Of a stretch of 64,000 bases of DNA, positions 43,142 to 52,786 are shown piece after piece. The position numbers and the translations under genes were made by a program. Source of the stretch: Zymoseptoria tritici IPO323 (lineage: Eukaryota > Ascomycota > Dothideomycetes > Mycosphaerellales > Mycosphaerellaceae); contig NC_018218.1 in the NCBI RefSeq assembly GCF_000219625.1, positions 1,488,001 through 1,552,000 of the forward strand, written 5' to 3'. Each line of letters opens with the position of its first letter. Within the stretch, counting starts at the first letter, position 1. The notes under the pieces were generated by a model. That model was given only the letters and a program-made list of their open reading frames with translations, was not told the origin of the DNA and made no database searches.

Positions 43142-45157
43142 ATGGAGCGCACTCTCCTTCGCCGTCTACTGCAAATGCCAACCGCGTTGCTTGTCCTTGC
43201 CTTTGCAGCGAGCCATGCGACCGCCGAGAGACTCGATACGCGCGAGAAAGATAATAACACAATCCTGGCACCCATATCGATTAACCCTGACCAGAACTGG
43301 GATGGCATAGATGGCGCGTGGTCGACGTTCACTCTCCGCGTGGGCAACCCAGCACAAAACGTACGGACATTGGTTTCAACAGCAGGATATCAAACATGGG
43401 TTGTTCTACCACAAGGCTGTCAAGCAGCAGCATCACAGACCGCATGCGCGGAGTCGAGAGGTTGGACATTTGATTCGAACGCTTCAACGAGCTTCGATCG
43501 GATTGGCATCTATGATCTGTGGATTGAGAGGAATCTGGGATACACGGGCAATGCGATCTACGGATACGATGCAGTGGGATTGGGAGGGCAGGGCGAAGGA
43601 GGACCAACATTGAAGAATACTACTGTGGGCACATTCGCGGTGGAGGACTTTTACTTGGGCATGTTTGGTGTCAATTCAAAGGCGACAAACTTTACCGACT
43701 TCAATACCCAGAGTCCCTCGTATATGGCGTTGCTGAAGGAGGAGAAGCTGATTCCGAGTGTCTCCTTTGGATACACAGCGGGTGCTCAATATCGCTCGAC
43801 TGGTGTGCTGGCCTCTCTCACACTAGGAGGATACGATGCGTCGAAGTTTGTCGAGAACGAACTCGAATGGACGTTGGGAGTGGACAACGATCGAGATATT
43901 GTCGTTGCCATTCAATCTGTCAGTACACCGTCTAATGTCTCTTCCTCCCCGGTGGCCAAAGAACTCCTTCCCGAACCAATCTACGCCTACGTCGACAGCA
44001 CGATCCCTCACATATGGCTTCCAGAAGAATCCTGCAGGCTCTTTGAGTCCGAGTTCGGCCTCATCTACGACAACGTCACGAACCTCTACCTCGTCAACGA
44101 CACGTTACATCAATCCCTCCTCGACCGCGATGCGACTGTCACATTCAGCCTCGGCCAGGAGCTCACGGGTGGGCAGACTACTCAAATCAGCCTTCCATAT
44201 GCTGCATTTGACCTCACCGCTAAACCACCATACAAAGGCCTTGCAAACGACACTCGCTACTTTCCCCTTCAACGAGCTCAGAATGCGACTCAATACACCC
44301 TAGGCCGCACTTTGCTCCAAGAAGCCTACCTCTCCGTCAATTGGGAGTCCGCTACATTCAACATCTCTCAAGTCTCCTGGGACTCATCCGCGAAACAAAG
44401 CCTCGTCGCCATGCTACCATCTCGCGACTACAACGGCAATCCCACTTCTACCTCCAATACCTCGTCCTCCAACTCCAATCTCACCACCGGCGCCAAAGCC
44501 GGCATCGCCATCGCAGCCATCGCCGTCATCGCCATCATCGCTGCAATCACAATCTTCATCCTTCGCCGTCACAAACGCAACGCCTCAACGCGGCACCATC
44601 ACCTCTCCGACACGGACAGTGAAAAGACTCCTCAAAACCAGCCAGCGACCTACAGCGACGCCTTCCCTCCCAAAGCCGAACTCGAAGGCGGCGGTCCAGG
44701 CATAGTTGGTGGCTCTGTATCCTCCACTCCATCAAGTCCAGCGTTCTACCTCTCCGGCGCCCTCGGCGGACCCGTAACACCCACCACGCCTTCGGCCGGT
44801 GAAGGCACACATAGCAGCCATACCGGCACAGCGACACTGTTCAGCCCGATTTCAGAGATCAGCGAAGCGGATGGCCGGGATGCACAGATTCATGAGATGC
44901 CGGGCGATATGCCGGTTGTAAGGGAGAAGGACGGACACAGTTTGAGTGAGAAGGAGGCGTTGGCTTGGAGGGAGAAGGTGTATAATGGAGTTGAGACTAA
45001 CGTTGGAGAGGAAGGGAGACAAGTGAGGAGGGGCAGTAAATTGGCCGAGGTTGTCAGGCCAGAAGAGGTGGTCGAAGTTGAGAGAGAGAAGACGCTGAGG
45101 AGGGCGTTTTCGTTTGAATTGAATGATGGTGAGACGGGGACTGGGACTTTTGGTTGA
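43142..45157 (+). CDS. Membrane-anchored pepsin-fold protein with degenerate active site
   Basis: A single exon encodes 671 aa: signal peptide (~1-28, MPTALLVLAFAASHATA), extracellular domain, transmembrane helix (~452-475) followed by RRHKR, and a ~190-residue cytosolic tail. The extracellular part has an A1 peptidase fold layout: FTLRVGNPAQNVRTLVSTAGYQTWV near the start, SFGYTAG..GVLASLTLGGYDASKF in the middle, and PIYAYVDSTIPHIWLP later. The first catalytic Asp-Thr/Ser-Gly is replaced by STAG (79-82). The second site reads D285-S-T. The protein is therefore very unlikely to be a protease. Many NxS/T sites suggest glycosylation. The architecture suggests a surface receptor or wall-binding sensor; that is inference. 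Confidence 0.85.
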   Translation: MERTLLRRLLQMPTALLVLAFAASHATAERLDTREKDNNTILAPISINPDQNWDGIDGAWSTFTLRVGNPAQNVRTLVSTAGYQTWVVLPQGCQAAASQTACAESRGWTFDSNASTSFDRIGIYDLWIERNLGYTGNAIYGYDAVGLGGQGEGGPTLKNTTVGTFAVEDFYLGMFGVNSKATNFTDFNTQSPSYMALLKEEKLIPSVSFGYTAGAQYRSTGVLASLTLGGYDASKFVENELEWTLGVDNDRDIVVAIQSVSTPSNVSSSPVAKELLPEPIYAYVDSTIPHIWLPEESCRLFESEFGLIYDNVTNLYLVNDTLHQSLLDRDATVTFSLGQELTGGQTTQISLPYAAFDLTAKPPYKGLANDTRYFPLQRAQNATQYTLGRTLLQEAYLSVNWESATFNISQVSWDSSAKQSLVAMLPSRDYNGNPTSTSNTSSSNSNLTTGAKAGIAIAAIAVIAIIAAITIFILRRHKRNASTRHHHLSDTDSEKTPQNQPATYSDAFPPKAELEGGGPGIVGGSVSSTPSSPAFYLSGALGGPVTPTTPSAGEGTHSSHTGTATLFSPISEISEADGRDAQIHEMPGDMPVVREKDGHSLSEKEALAWREKVYNGVETNVGEEGRQVRRGSKLAEVVRPEEVVEVEREKTLRRAFSFELNDGETGTGTFG

Positions 45158-45546
45158 GGTCGAGGAGGTCATTAAGAGTTGCAAAGCTGAGGAGCAGCGT
45201 GATGGAGTGTTTTTAGCGAGGCGTTCTTTGTTTCATGGGAGCATTGATGGCACGGTTCCGACCAAGAAAGTCGGACGGATAGGATCGATCGAAGTGGAAA
45301 CGCGAGAACACGAAGCGATCAGATGGACTGGAAGTCCGAAAGAAAGAGGACACCACAGTAGACGCCAGCAGGTCGCGGATTAGTGGTAATGCTACACACA
45401 ACGGGCAACAGCTAGCTCAAGTGATGTAAGAAGCAGCGACTCCGTTGAGGAGTACAGTAATGAACAGTAATGAATCAAACAGCTGCGATCGCATCCACGG
45501 TGAAGCAGCGTTCGATAAACAAAATCGAGAGTGGCCTGAAAAGCAC
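45158..45546. other. Convergent 3' region
   Basis: The 389 bp between the stop codons of the pepsin-fold gene and the WD40 gene show no other feature. Confidence 0.5.
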
Positions 45547-47009
45547 TCACTCCAATCTCCACTCACGGATCTTCCAATCGCCATCCAACGACAAGAACGT
45601 CTCCGTCTCCTCGACGTACACAAAACTTGTGCTGAAGGAGTCCATCTCCACGCCAAAGGGTCGCTCAAACCTCCACTTGACATTCTTCTCTCGATCCCAA
45701 ACGAACCACGTTCCTTCGCTCAGCCTCACGGCCAACTTCTGCCCTCGTCGACCTAGCCATTCAATCCGGATGAAGTTCATGATTGTCATGAGTCGACTTT
45801 CCGACTTCATCATGACGACTTCGTTGACCTCGTCGCCCGTTCTGTCAGCAAAAGGTCGCCAGAGGAGAACGGACGCACTGTTCTCTAGCGTAATCTCGTC
45901 TGCGCTGGGCGACCATGCTAGTGTGCGGACCCAGGCTGCAAGACCGTCATGCTTCAGCTCGGAGATCTTCTTCCCGGTGTCGACCTCATACACTCCGACA
46001 TCATCCGTTCCCGAAAGCAAGACATACTTTCCGTCCGGTGAGAATGCACCTGCCCAGTTCTGTCTCTTCTCAGGCCTCTCAATCTCATGTCGACACTCCC
46101 CTGTCTCTGCATTCCAAATGCGATGCGTTCCGTCCCAGGAAGCGGTGGCAATGGTGCGCGGATCGACAGGCGACCAAGACGCCCAGATGATGGTATCGGT
46201 GTGGCCCATCAAACGGATTGAGACTCGACTGATATCGGCCAACGGACGGACAACGACTTGCGGTAGTTCCTCCTTTGGTCGCATACCTGATTGACTACTC
46301 TCGCCGTGCTCAATCAGCAGGACGCTCTTGCCGTCGCAGCTGATGAGCTGAGGGTTGTAAGATGGAAAGTGCCCTTTGCTCTTCTGCAGGACAGAGGCTC
46401 GATTCTGGACGTCCGCTTTCTTTAATGTCTCCACGAATCCAAGCCTTATCCGATTGATGGCATCAATGTCGAGTCCGTGGTGGTTCGCGAGGTCGTTTGC
46501 GATCGCTTCGATAGACTTGTCTGCTAGACCTTCGACGGCCATGGGCATCTTTCTTCCGATTTGCTTCCCGTCCGAGTGGAGATGCCACATGATGATTGAG
46601 TCTCTCGCTTTGGAGTTCTCCTCGTCGCCGCCTTGAGACAGCAGTGCATATGCTCCTATCTCTGGGACAGGGGCGAATATAAGCTTGCCCACATTACTAC
46701 CACTGTGGCCGACGAGCTCAGCGACCTGCTCCTTGGTCTCGTACCTGTGAACTCGGATGATCGCGTTCTAGCAATGATCAGGAACTTGTTGTCCGGGCCG
46801 AGAGCCATCGTCGCACTGCGGTGCCGGAATCGTCCCTTCGGTGCTTCGTCCTTCAAATCTATCACACTGATTTCTTCTCCCCATTTCTGAGCTCGAACGT
46901 GGGTGGTAGGGACCCAATTTGCACTATTGCCATCGATTGTAAATTCCGTCTTAACGTCTAGAACGTACTCCTTCAGAAAGCGACTCCGATCCATGGATTC
47001 TCCAGGCAT
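45547..47009 (-). pseudogene. WD40-repeat protein gene with an apparent one-base frameshift
   Basis: The ATG at 47009 opens a frame (MPGESMDRSRFLKEYVLDV...) that reaches ATMALGPDNKFLIIAR at ~46770. WD40 coding then continues in another frame from ~46766 (NAIIRVHRYETKEQVAELVGH) to the stop at 45547. The two parts abut within a single beta-propeller blade. One extra A in the AGAAC run (46765-46770) would restore one ~487-residue protein. Later blades include LMGHTDTIIWASWSPVDPRTIATASWDGTHRIWN and GAFSPDGKYVLLSGTDDVGVYEV. No intron with proper ends and phase bridges the shift. The function is unknown. It could be a recent pseudogene or a sequence error in a real gene. Confidence 0.7.
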
Positions 47010-47664
47010 GTTGCGCTTGACAAGATGTCAATCTTGCCTTCTTTTAAGTGAATAGAACGGCGTGTATATCAGTTTGTCGATCCCCGGAATGGGGAAGCAA
47101 GGAACGGTGTCTGCAAGTCAGTCAATATAGGTATCGATAGAAGGATCGCTCCGACACCAGGATCTCTGAATCCTCCAGCTCTCGAGCTGCTGCCTGGCAT
47201 CATATGTAGGAGTCATGAACTCTATTGCTCAGGATGCGGGAGCTGGTGGAGCTGTTGGAGCTGCGGCGCATCCTTCGGGCATGATCTGCCCATCACGAGC
47301 ACACGCTTGCTCCTCATTCAACACTTGTCTGCTACAATCCTGTACGAATGAGAATGTCGAAGAGAAGAAGCTGTCGTTCCATTTCGCGCATTCGCTACAT
47401 TCAGCAAAAATTTCATCAACATGAGAAGCGAAGCAAAGCGGTTCATCGCCACATAAGAAACGGCTTCCAAACCAGACGATATCCCAATCCTTTCGCAAAT
47501 ACCAAAGGTCCTTCCGAGCGGTCAAAAGAGCCCGCTTTCAATCCGTAACGCCAGCGTAAACTCGTGCCTCGTGTCGTTTCGAGACGAGCCTGCTCGCTGA
47601 AATCCTTCCCGTCATCCTTCTTTTACTCAAGATCTGCAAGTCTTCTTTCCAGCTTGTCTTACGA
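47010..47664. other. Intergenic region, nothing supported
   Basis: The stretch lies upstream of the WD40 gene and downstream of the Opy2-like gene. It contains only short shadow frames. Confidence 0.5.
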
Positions 47665-49095
47665 TCATCTCATGTCCTCTCGTTTCGTTGCGTGCGCATC
47701 ACTGAAAGGACCGCCTCCCGCGGGCTTCGCTGCAGAGCCCTCTCCCTCGCTCTCCGAACCCCGTCCGGCCGTTTTATTGCTTTTAGTGCTCTCTTCGTAC
47801 ACCGCGCTGAGATTCGATGGACCTCGAGAGGAGCGCTTTGGTCGGTCCGGGTTGTTTCGTACCGATGAAGCCATCGTCGCGTATGGATTCGGTTTGTTTC
47901 CGGCGGGCGATGCGTTACTAGATTGTGTTTCTGATGCATCGAAGAAGGGACTTTCGGAGGGCTGAATGAGAGGTAGCAGCGGGGCTTGCATCGGCGCCGT
48001 GCCTAGGCTTTGCCGAGCGCGGGAGTGTTCCTCCTCCTCGTCGTCGTCGTCGGTGGAAATCGAGACCAGTGGGGATGAAGTTGCGGGCGTGAATTGCGAT
48101 GACGGAGCCGTGGACGCATCGCTTGCATTTGTATCGGGAGTACTCTTCCCGGCCTTGGCTTTGCCGACAGTGATCTGCGTAGCTTTTGCACGCACGCTTT
48201 GCGCAGAGTTCGAATTTGCCGCATTTCCCTGGCCTGGGACCATGACTTTCGCGCTGCTCGGTAGCGACGGAGCAGGCGAGTTGATGGACTCCGAGGGTGA
48301 GGTGGCAGATGACTTGACCGACACCATTCGCGGCGCCGCGCGCATCACTGTCAGAGCAGGCATAGGCTCGGTTGTAGCATCATCTCGGTAGACATCTGAG
48401 TGACCCGACATCATAGACGACCGAGCCAAAGATGGTGTGATTGATTGTCGAGTGTATTGTGTATCGCGGTTGCCAGATCGTAGCGAAGAGTTTCCAGAGT
48501 ATGTGCTGCCGCGAAGATCGCCAGGTCGGAAGAACAATGCATCATTCTCTCCGCTGAGAGGACTTTTCGGTGGTGCATTCCTATAGGCTGCTGGAATCGG
48601 CGGAACTGGAGCAACGCTGTTGTGTCCGGACCCGTTGCGATTCGTGACTCCGGGAATGTACGCGATTTGAATGATGTTGCTCGCCCGACTGAGAATACTG
48701 TTCGCGATGGAGCCTCTTGTCCGTGTCGAAGCATTATCCGCGCGCATCGCTGTGAATCTGCGCTCCGTTCCCTTCTGCTGATCGATCTCATCTTCCTCCC
48801 ACTCCTCCGCTTCCAGCTCTTGTTGCTCCCTCCTCTTCTTGATCCAGAATCGCCAGAGGAAAAACACAGCCAGAGCCATGAAAGCCATTCCGCCTACTAC
48901 GCCACCTGCGATCGCTCCCACATTGGTCTTGCTGGACGGAGGAGCCGGGACAGGGTTTGCGATGCAGGTCATGTATGAGCACTGCTCGCAGGTTGCGGGC
49001 ACCAGCGAGCAGATCTGGCTCTTCGGACATGAAGGACATGTTGGCGTAGTGGTCGGACATTGTACGCATCGCTTGAAGATGTTGCGCGTGTCCAT
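47665..49095 (-). CDS. opy2: Opy2-like membrane anchor of MAPK (HOG) signalling
   Basis: A single exon encodes 476 aa. The N-terminus is a compact extracellular Cys-rich domain with eight Cys between C10 and C44 (CVQCPTTTPTCPSCP then CSLVPATCEQCSYMTC), the Opy2 N-terminal domain. A single transmembrane helix (~60-85, IAGGVVGGMAFMALAVFFLW) and a KKRRE stop-transfer follow. The ~390-residue cytosolic tail is Ser-rich and disordered, with small conserved patches (NIIQIAYIPGVTNR, DALFFRPGDLRGSTYSGNSSLRS) like those of fungal Opy2 tails that bind Ste50-type adaptors. There is no cleavable signal; the short Cys domain is exported by the TM itself. It recruits the Ste11-Ste50 MAPK kinase module to the plasma membrane. 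Confidence 0.85.
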   Translation of the reverse strand: MDTRNIFKRCVQCPTTTPTCPSCPKSQICSLVPATCEQCSYMTCIANPVPAPPSSKTNVGAIAGGVVGGMAFMALAVFFLWRFWIKKRREQQELEAEEWEEDEIDQQKGTERRFTAMRADNASTRTRGSIANSILSRASNIIQIAYIPGVTNRNGSGHNSVAPVPPIPAAYRNAPPKSPLSGENDALFFRPGDLRGSTYSGNSSLRSGNRDTQYTRQSITPSLARSSMMSGHSDVYRDDATTEPMPALTVMRAAPRMVSVKSSATSPSESINSPAPSLPSSAKVMVPGQGNAANSNSAQSVRAKATQITVGKAKAGKSTPDTNASDASTAPSSQFTPATSSPLVSISTDDDDEEEEHSRARQSLGTAPMQAPLLPLIQPSESPFFDASETQSSNASPAGNKPNPYATMASSVRNNPDRPKRSSRGPSNLSAVYEESTKSNKTAGRGSESEGEGSAAKPAGGGPFSDAHATKREDMR

Positions 49096-49715
49096 GTTCG
49101 CGGCTGCCGTGAGGTCGCCACCGTGGACGCAGTCTCTTCTGCTATCTTGAAGTCCTACTCAGGCTCTTCGCCTGCTCGTGCGCTCTCCTTGTTCGGGTGC
49201 CAGGACGGCGCGCGGTCGCAATCCAGTCGGGTCTCGATCGTGAAGATGTCCGGAAGTGCTCTAAAGCGAGTGCAGTGAAAATCGTGGGAATAGGAAGCAG
49301 AATAACAAAACGAGCGACTAGATACAGTTGGACATGGTTGAATCGTGAAGAAGGGAGAGCCGGGAAGTTCAGGTTGCGGAGAGAGTGGCATGGGGTGGGC
49401 GTCGTGATGTTGAACCCGACAGGGTTGGTCCTCACTGATTGGTTCAACACGGGGCGTCGAGACCTCTTTGACGGCAGCGCCCGTCGCCCGCGCTTTTGTT
49501 CAGGAGATGAGGTGGAATCTCCGACGACAATTTCGAAACAATTTCAACAAAGCTGTCCCTACAACAATCGCAAGGCAATGGCGGTGCGCGGCATGCAAGG
49601 CAAGGTCCAGCTTTCAGCGGAAGAGCTCCGCTTTCGCCCTTGAACGATGACCCGGTATACTTTCTCGAGGCCGGGATAAGGTAGCTTGAGGTGTGCTCAG
49701 AAACTCCACGGCTGG
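49096..49715. other. Opy2 upstream / methyltransferase 3' region
   Basis: The 620 bp between two minus-strand genes show no gene or repeat. Confidence 0.5.
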
Positions 49716-50946
49716 CTAGTACATTTGAACTTCGACCAGAGCTCGACCAACACCTGCGTCCATGCCTTGCACGCCATGATTTTCGATCTCGGATGCGACC
49801 GCTCCCTTCTCTCGACACGCTTCCTTCAACCCGTCGACCGAACCGCCAACCCCAAAGTATATTCTCTTCGCACCCAGCATAGCTTTCGACATCTGTACTC
49901 GCTTGAGAAGCAGTACCAGCAGGTCTACAAACGAATCCGTCGAGGCAGGACTGTAGATCGTCTCGGCTGCCAAAACTACGAAGCCCATGTCCGGGGCTGA
50001 TGTAGGAATGAGGCCTGCTAGATCTGGCGACCACGCTCCTGAGATGAAGTTGAGATTGATTCTCTTGGTGGTCAGATCTTCTGTGAAGCGCTGGAGAAGG
50101 TCTGGCGTAAGCTCAAGGTCGCCAGCGCTCGTTCCGTCGGTGTTTGAGTCTGAGAAACCGGTTCCGGGCGTATTCGCGGCCCATGTCAGGAGGATATTGG
50201 GCAGAGTCACCAGTCGTAGGACTTCCTCGTTGTAGTCGGCCAACGTGAACCTCAATCCTGAGGCTTCATTCAGCAGTGCATGTCTGAACAATGTGAGAGT
50301 AGGTAGAGCAGTTCCGCAGCCAAGCTGGATTCTTGTCAGCCTTATACAGCTGCATGTTGCAGAGAATACTGACTTCGACGATTTGATCGCATCGTGTAAG
50401 CTCATCGATGTCTTTCCGAGGGCCTCGATCGAGCAAGAGGCTCGCAAGATCAAGAGAGCATTCCCACGTCTTGAAGCCTCCCTCGTAGACACCTGCTCGA
50501 ATGTCCGAATTCTCAAATTGGTCGATCACATTGTCATTGTCGGTCGACACATCTTGGAGCAATTGAACCCGTACATCGAATAGCTCCCGGCGTGGCAGGT
50601 AAATGACTTTGCCCAGAGGAGATTCAACGCGAACGGTGCTGTAGCTCAATCGCTCGGGCAATGTTGATAGCTAAGGTTGCGCATGTCAGCTGTCAGAAAG
50701 ACGAAAGGAGCGTTGAATGGGGGGATGCACCATGCTGGCAGCTGCCTTTTGAAGCACTCGCCGATCTTATGTGCAGACAAAGAGTCACCGCAGGAATTTT
50801 GGCGTACCTACCAGATCCTCCAGCTTATGCGATTTGGCTGCTACTTCTGCAGGAGTGGCAGCGACAGGCGCTGGTTGCTGACTTGTAGACACGACACCTT
50901 CATCATCACTTGCACCATCGCTGGCGAACGCGAATGAGAAGGCCAT
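49716..50946 (-). CDS. hpm1: Protein-histidine N-methyltransferase (Hpm1/METTL18-like)
   Basis: The exons are 50812-50946, 50374-50670 and 49716-50324; introns are 141 and 49 bp, both GT-AG. The product is 346 aa. The N-terminus MAFSFAFASDGASDDE is followed by LPERLSYSTVRVE. The next block, GVYEGGFKTWECSLDLASLL, is the METTL18/Hpm1-type segment preceding the SAM site. Motif I, VELGCGTALPTL, is generated exactly by the second splice and supports it. Later landmarks are FTLADYNEEVLRLVTLPN and a Rossmann end with AAETIYSPAS. Yeast Hpm1 methylates a histidine of ribosomal protein Rpl3. A lysine methyltransferase of the same superfamily is less likely. It diverges from the second SDR over 448 bp. 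Confidence 0.85.
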
Positions 50947-51394
50947 GTGTCAAGCGAAGAGTTGTCGTGCCGTGGTGTCTTCAAACTCTTCTGTAGACCG
51001 GTCGAACTTCGGGTAGGAGAAAGCAACCACGCTAGTGCAGCAGACGTGAACCACTCCACCTCACGATGAACCTCTGGACGCACTACTCTTCAAACCTATC
51101 CACGGCTATGTGCCCGCACACGATGCACAATCCGGACATTGGACTTGAGCATAGCCTCTTTCCGCCCGGATCCGGTGCAATGAGCTCGTTCATAAGCCGG
51201 ACTTAGGCCAAACACCACCGTGTACTCCACCATGCGGAAGGAATATTGCATATGCGAGAATGCTGCTTACCCACCTTCGCATTGCGTGGTTCTAGGCAGA
51301 CGTCTACCCTCGTGCTATAAGGACCGAAACGCTTGTAAGGTGCCATCTCATTAACCTCTCAAACTTCCCAAAACGTCAGGGACCACCATCGAAA
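50947..51394. promoter_or_regulatory. Divergent promoter region, methyltransferase / SDR
   Basis: A 448 bp gap lies between outward-facing start codons. A GTGCTATAAGG sequence near 51312-51322 is a possible TATA-like element for the SDR gene. Confidence 0.4.
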
Positions 51395-52521
51395 ATGTCA
51401 TTCGCACCTCAGACCCCATATCAACCTTACGCCGATGTCCACAAGGAGCCGAAAGGTCCAGGAGATTCTCGTCCAACGGCTCTCCGAATTGTCAAGGATT
51501 GCAATGCTGCCGGCACTCTCAAGGGCAAGACTGCCCTGATCACTGGCACATCTTCCGGCATTGGTGTCGAAACCGCGAGAGCGCTTTACGAGACCGGTGT
51601 CACGCTCTTTCTCACAGCCCGTGACATGCCCAAGCTTGAGAAAGTCATCGAGGATGTCGTCTCCAAGTCTTCTGCCAAAGACATTCCTCGACCACAAGCC
51701 ATTGAGATTCATCTAGACTCCTTGGAAAGCGTTCGCCAAGGCGCCGAAGAGTTCAAGAAGCGGGCCAACGGGCAGCTCAATCTGTTGATCTGTAATGCGG
51801 GCGTGATGGCCAGTCCCTATACCAAGACCACAGACGGGCTCGAGCTCCAAATTGGCACAAGTGAGTTGAATTTCTGCATCTGTGATCATCGACAAGAGCA
51901 CATCCTCTGACCTCACTCTCAGACCACTTCGCCCACTTCCTCCTATTCCAAATCGTCAAGCCACTTCTCCTCCAATCCGCCGCTGAGTCCGGCATCTCCA
52001 GCCGAGTCATCACCGTCTCCTCTCTCGGTCACCAATTCGGCCACGGCAACTTCGACGACATCCACTACAAGAACGGCTACGACAAGTGGACTGCCTATGG
52101 TCAATCGAAAATGGCCAACATCTACATGGCCATCTCCATTGAGCAGCACTACGGCTCTCGAAACCTGCACGGCTTGAGTGTCCACCCTGGCGGCATCATG
52201 ACGGAGCTCGGTCGACACTTGGACGACTCGGATTGGAAGACGATTGGAGTCGACAAGGTCGGCCACGTATTCAAGACTCCGGAGCAAGGTGCCGCCACCA
52301 CGGTATGGGCCGCTGTGTCGCCACATTTTGAAGGCAAAAATGGAGGCCGGTACCTGGGGGACGTCGGTGAAGAGGGAGCCGTGGAGGCGCCCGCGATTCT
52401 TGGCAGCATCGAGGGTGCTACGTCCATGTCGGGATATAGCAAGAATGCCTACGACGACGAGGCCGCCGGGAAGTTGTGGAAGTTGAGCTACGACATCCTC
52501 GGTCTGCCGGCGGAAGACTAA
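51395..52521 (+). CDS. Short-chain dehydrogenase/reductase (retinol-dehydrogenase-like)
   Basis: The exons are 51395-51860 and 51923-52521, with a 62 bp intron that joins QIGT to NHFAHF; the product is 354 aa. The nucleotide site is TGTSSGIG (50-57), followed by ICNAGV (~132-137). The active site is S188/S189 with Y214 and K218 (YGQSK). R76 after the second strand suggests NADP(H). The NHFAHFLLF block and the C-terminal HPGGIMTELGR are typical of the RDH11-14/WWOX-like SDR group. The substrate is unknown. A long C-terminal lid (SGYSKNAYDDEAAGKLWKLS) is seen in many ascomycete paralogues. It is not closely related to the SDR at 14083-15473. Confidence 0.9.
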
Positions 52522-52786
52522 GAAGCATGCTGAATGTGTAGAAAATGTGGATGGCAATTCTGGTCGTTCATTTCGTGCAGGCGTGATGGGTATCATTCGC
52601 TTGAGAACACCCAACGCTCGCATAATCAATGCTCGCTGAGCTCGTGCTATCTGCTGTCGTCTGGCCGATGTATCTGCTAAATCCATCAATCCTAGTGCAC
52701 TTCCAAAAATCATTCCGTCTTGCCTACCTGATCCCAACAAACCCAAACAATGAACAAATCCCAAACCTCTTCGGCACAATCATCAC

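Noticed and set aside
46764..46814. 49-nt intron bridging the WD40 frameshift
   Set aside because: Its length is 1 mod 3, giving the wrong phase, and it would delete a well-formed blade strand.
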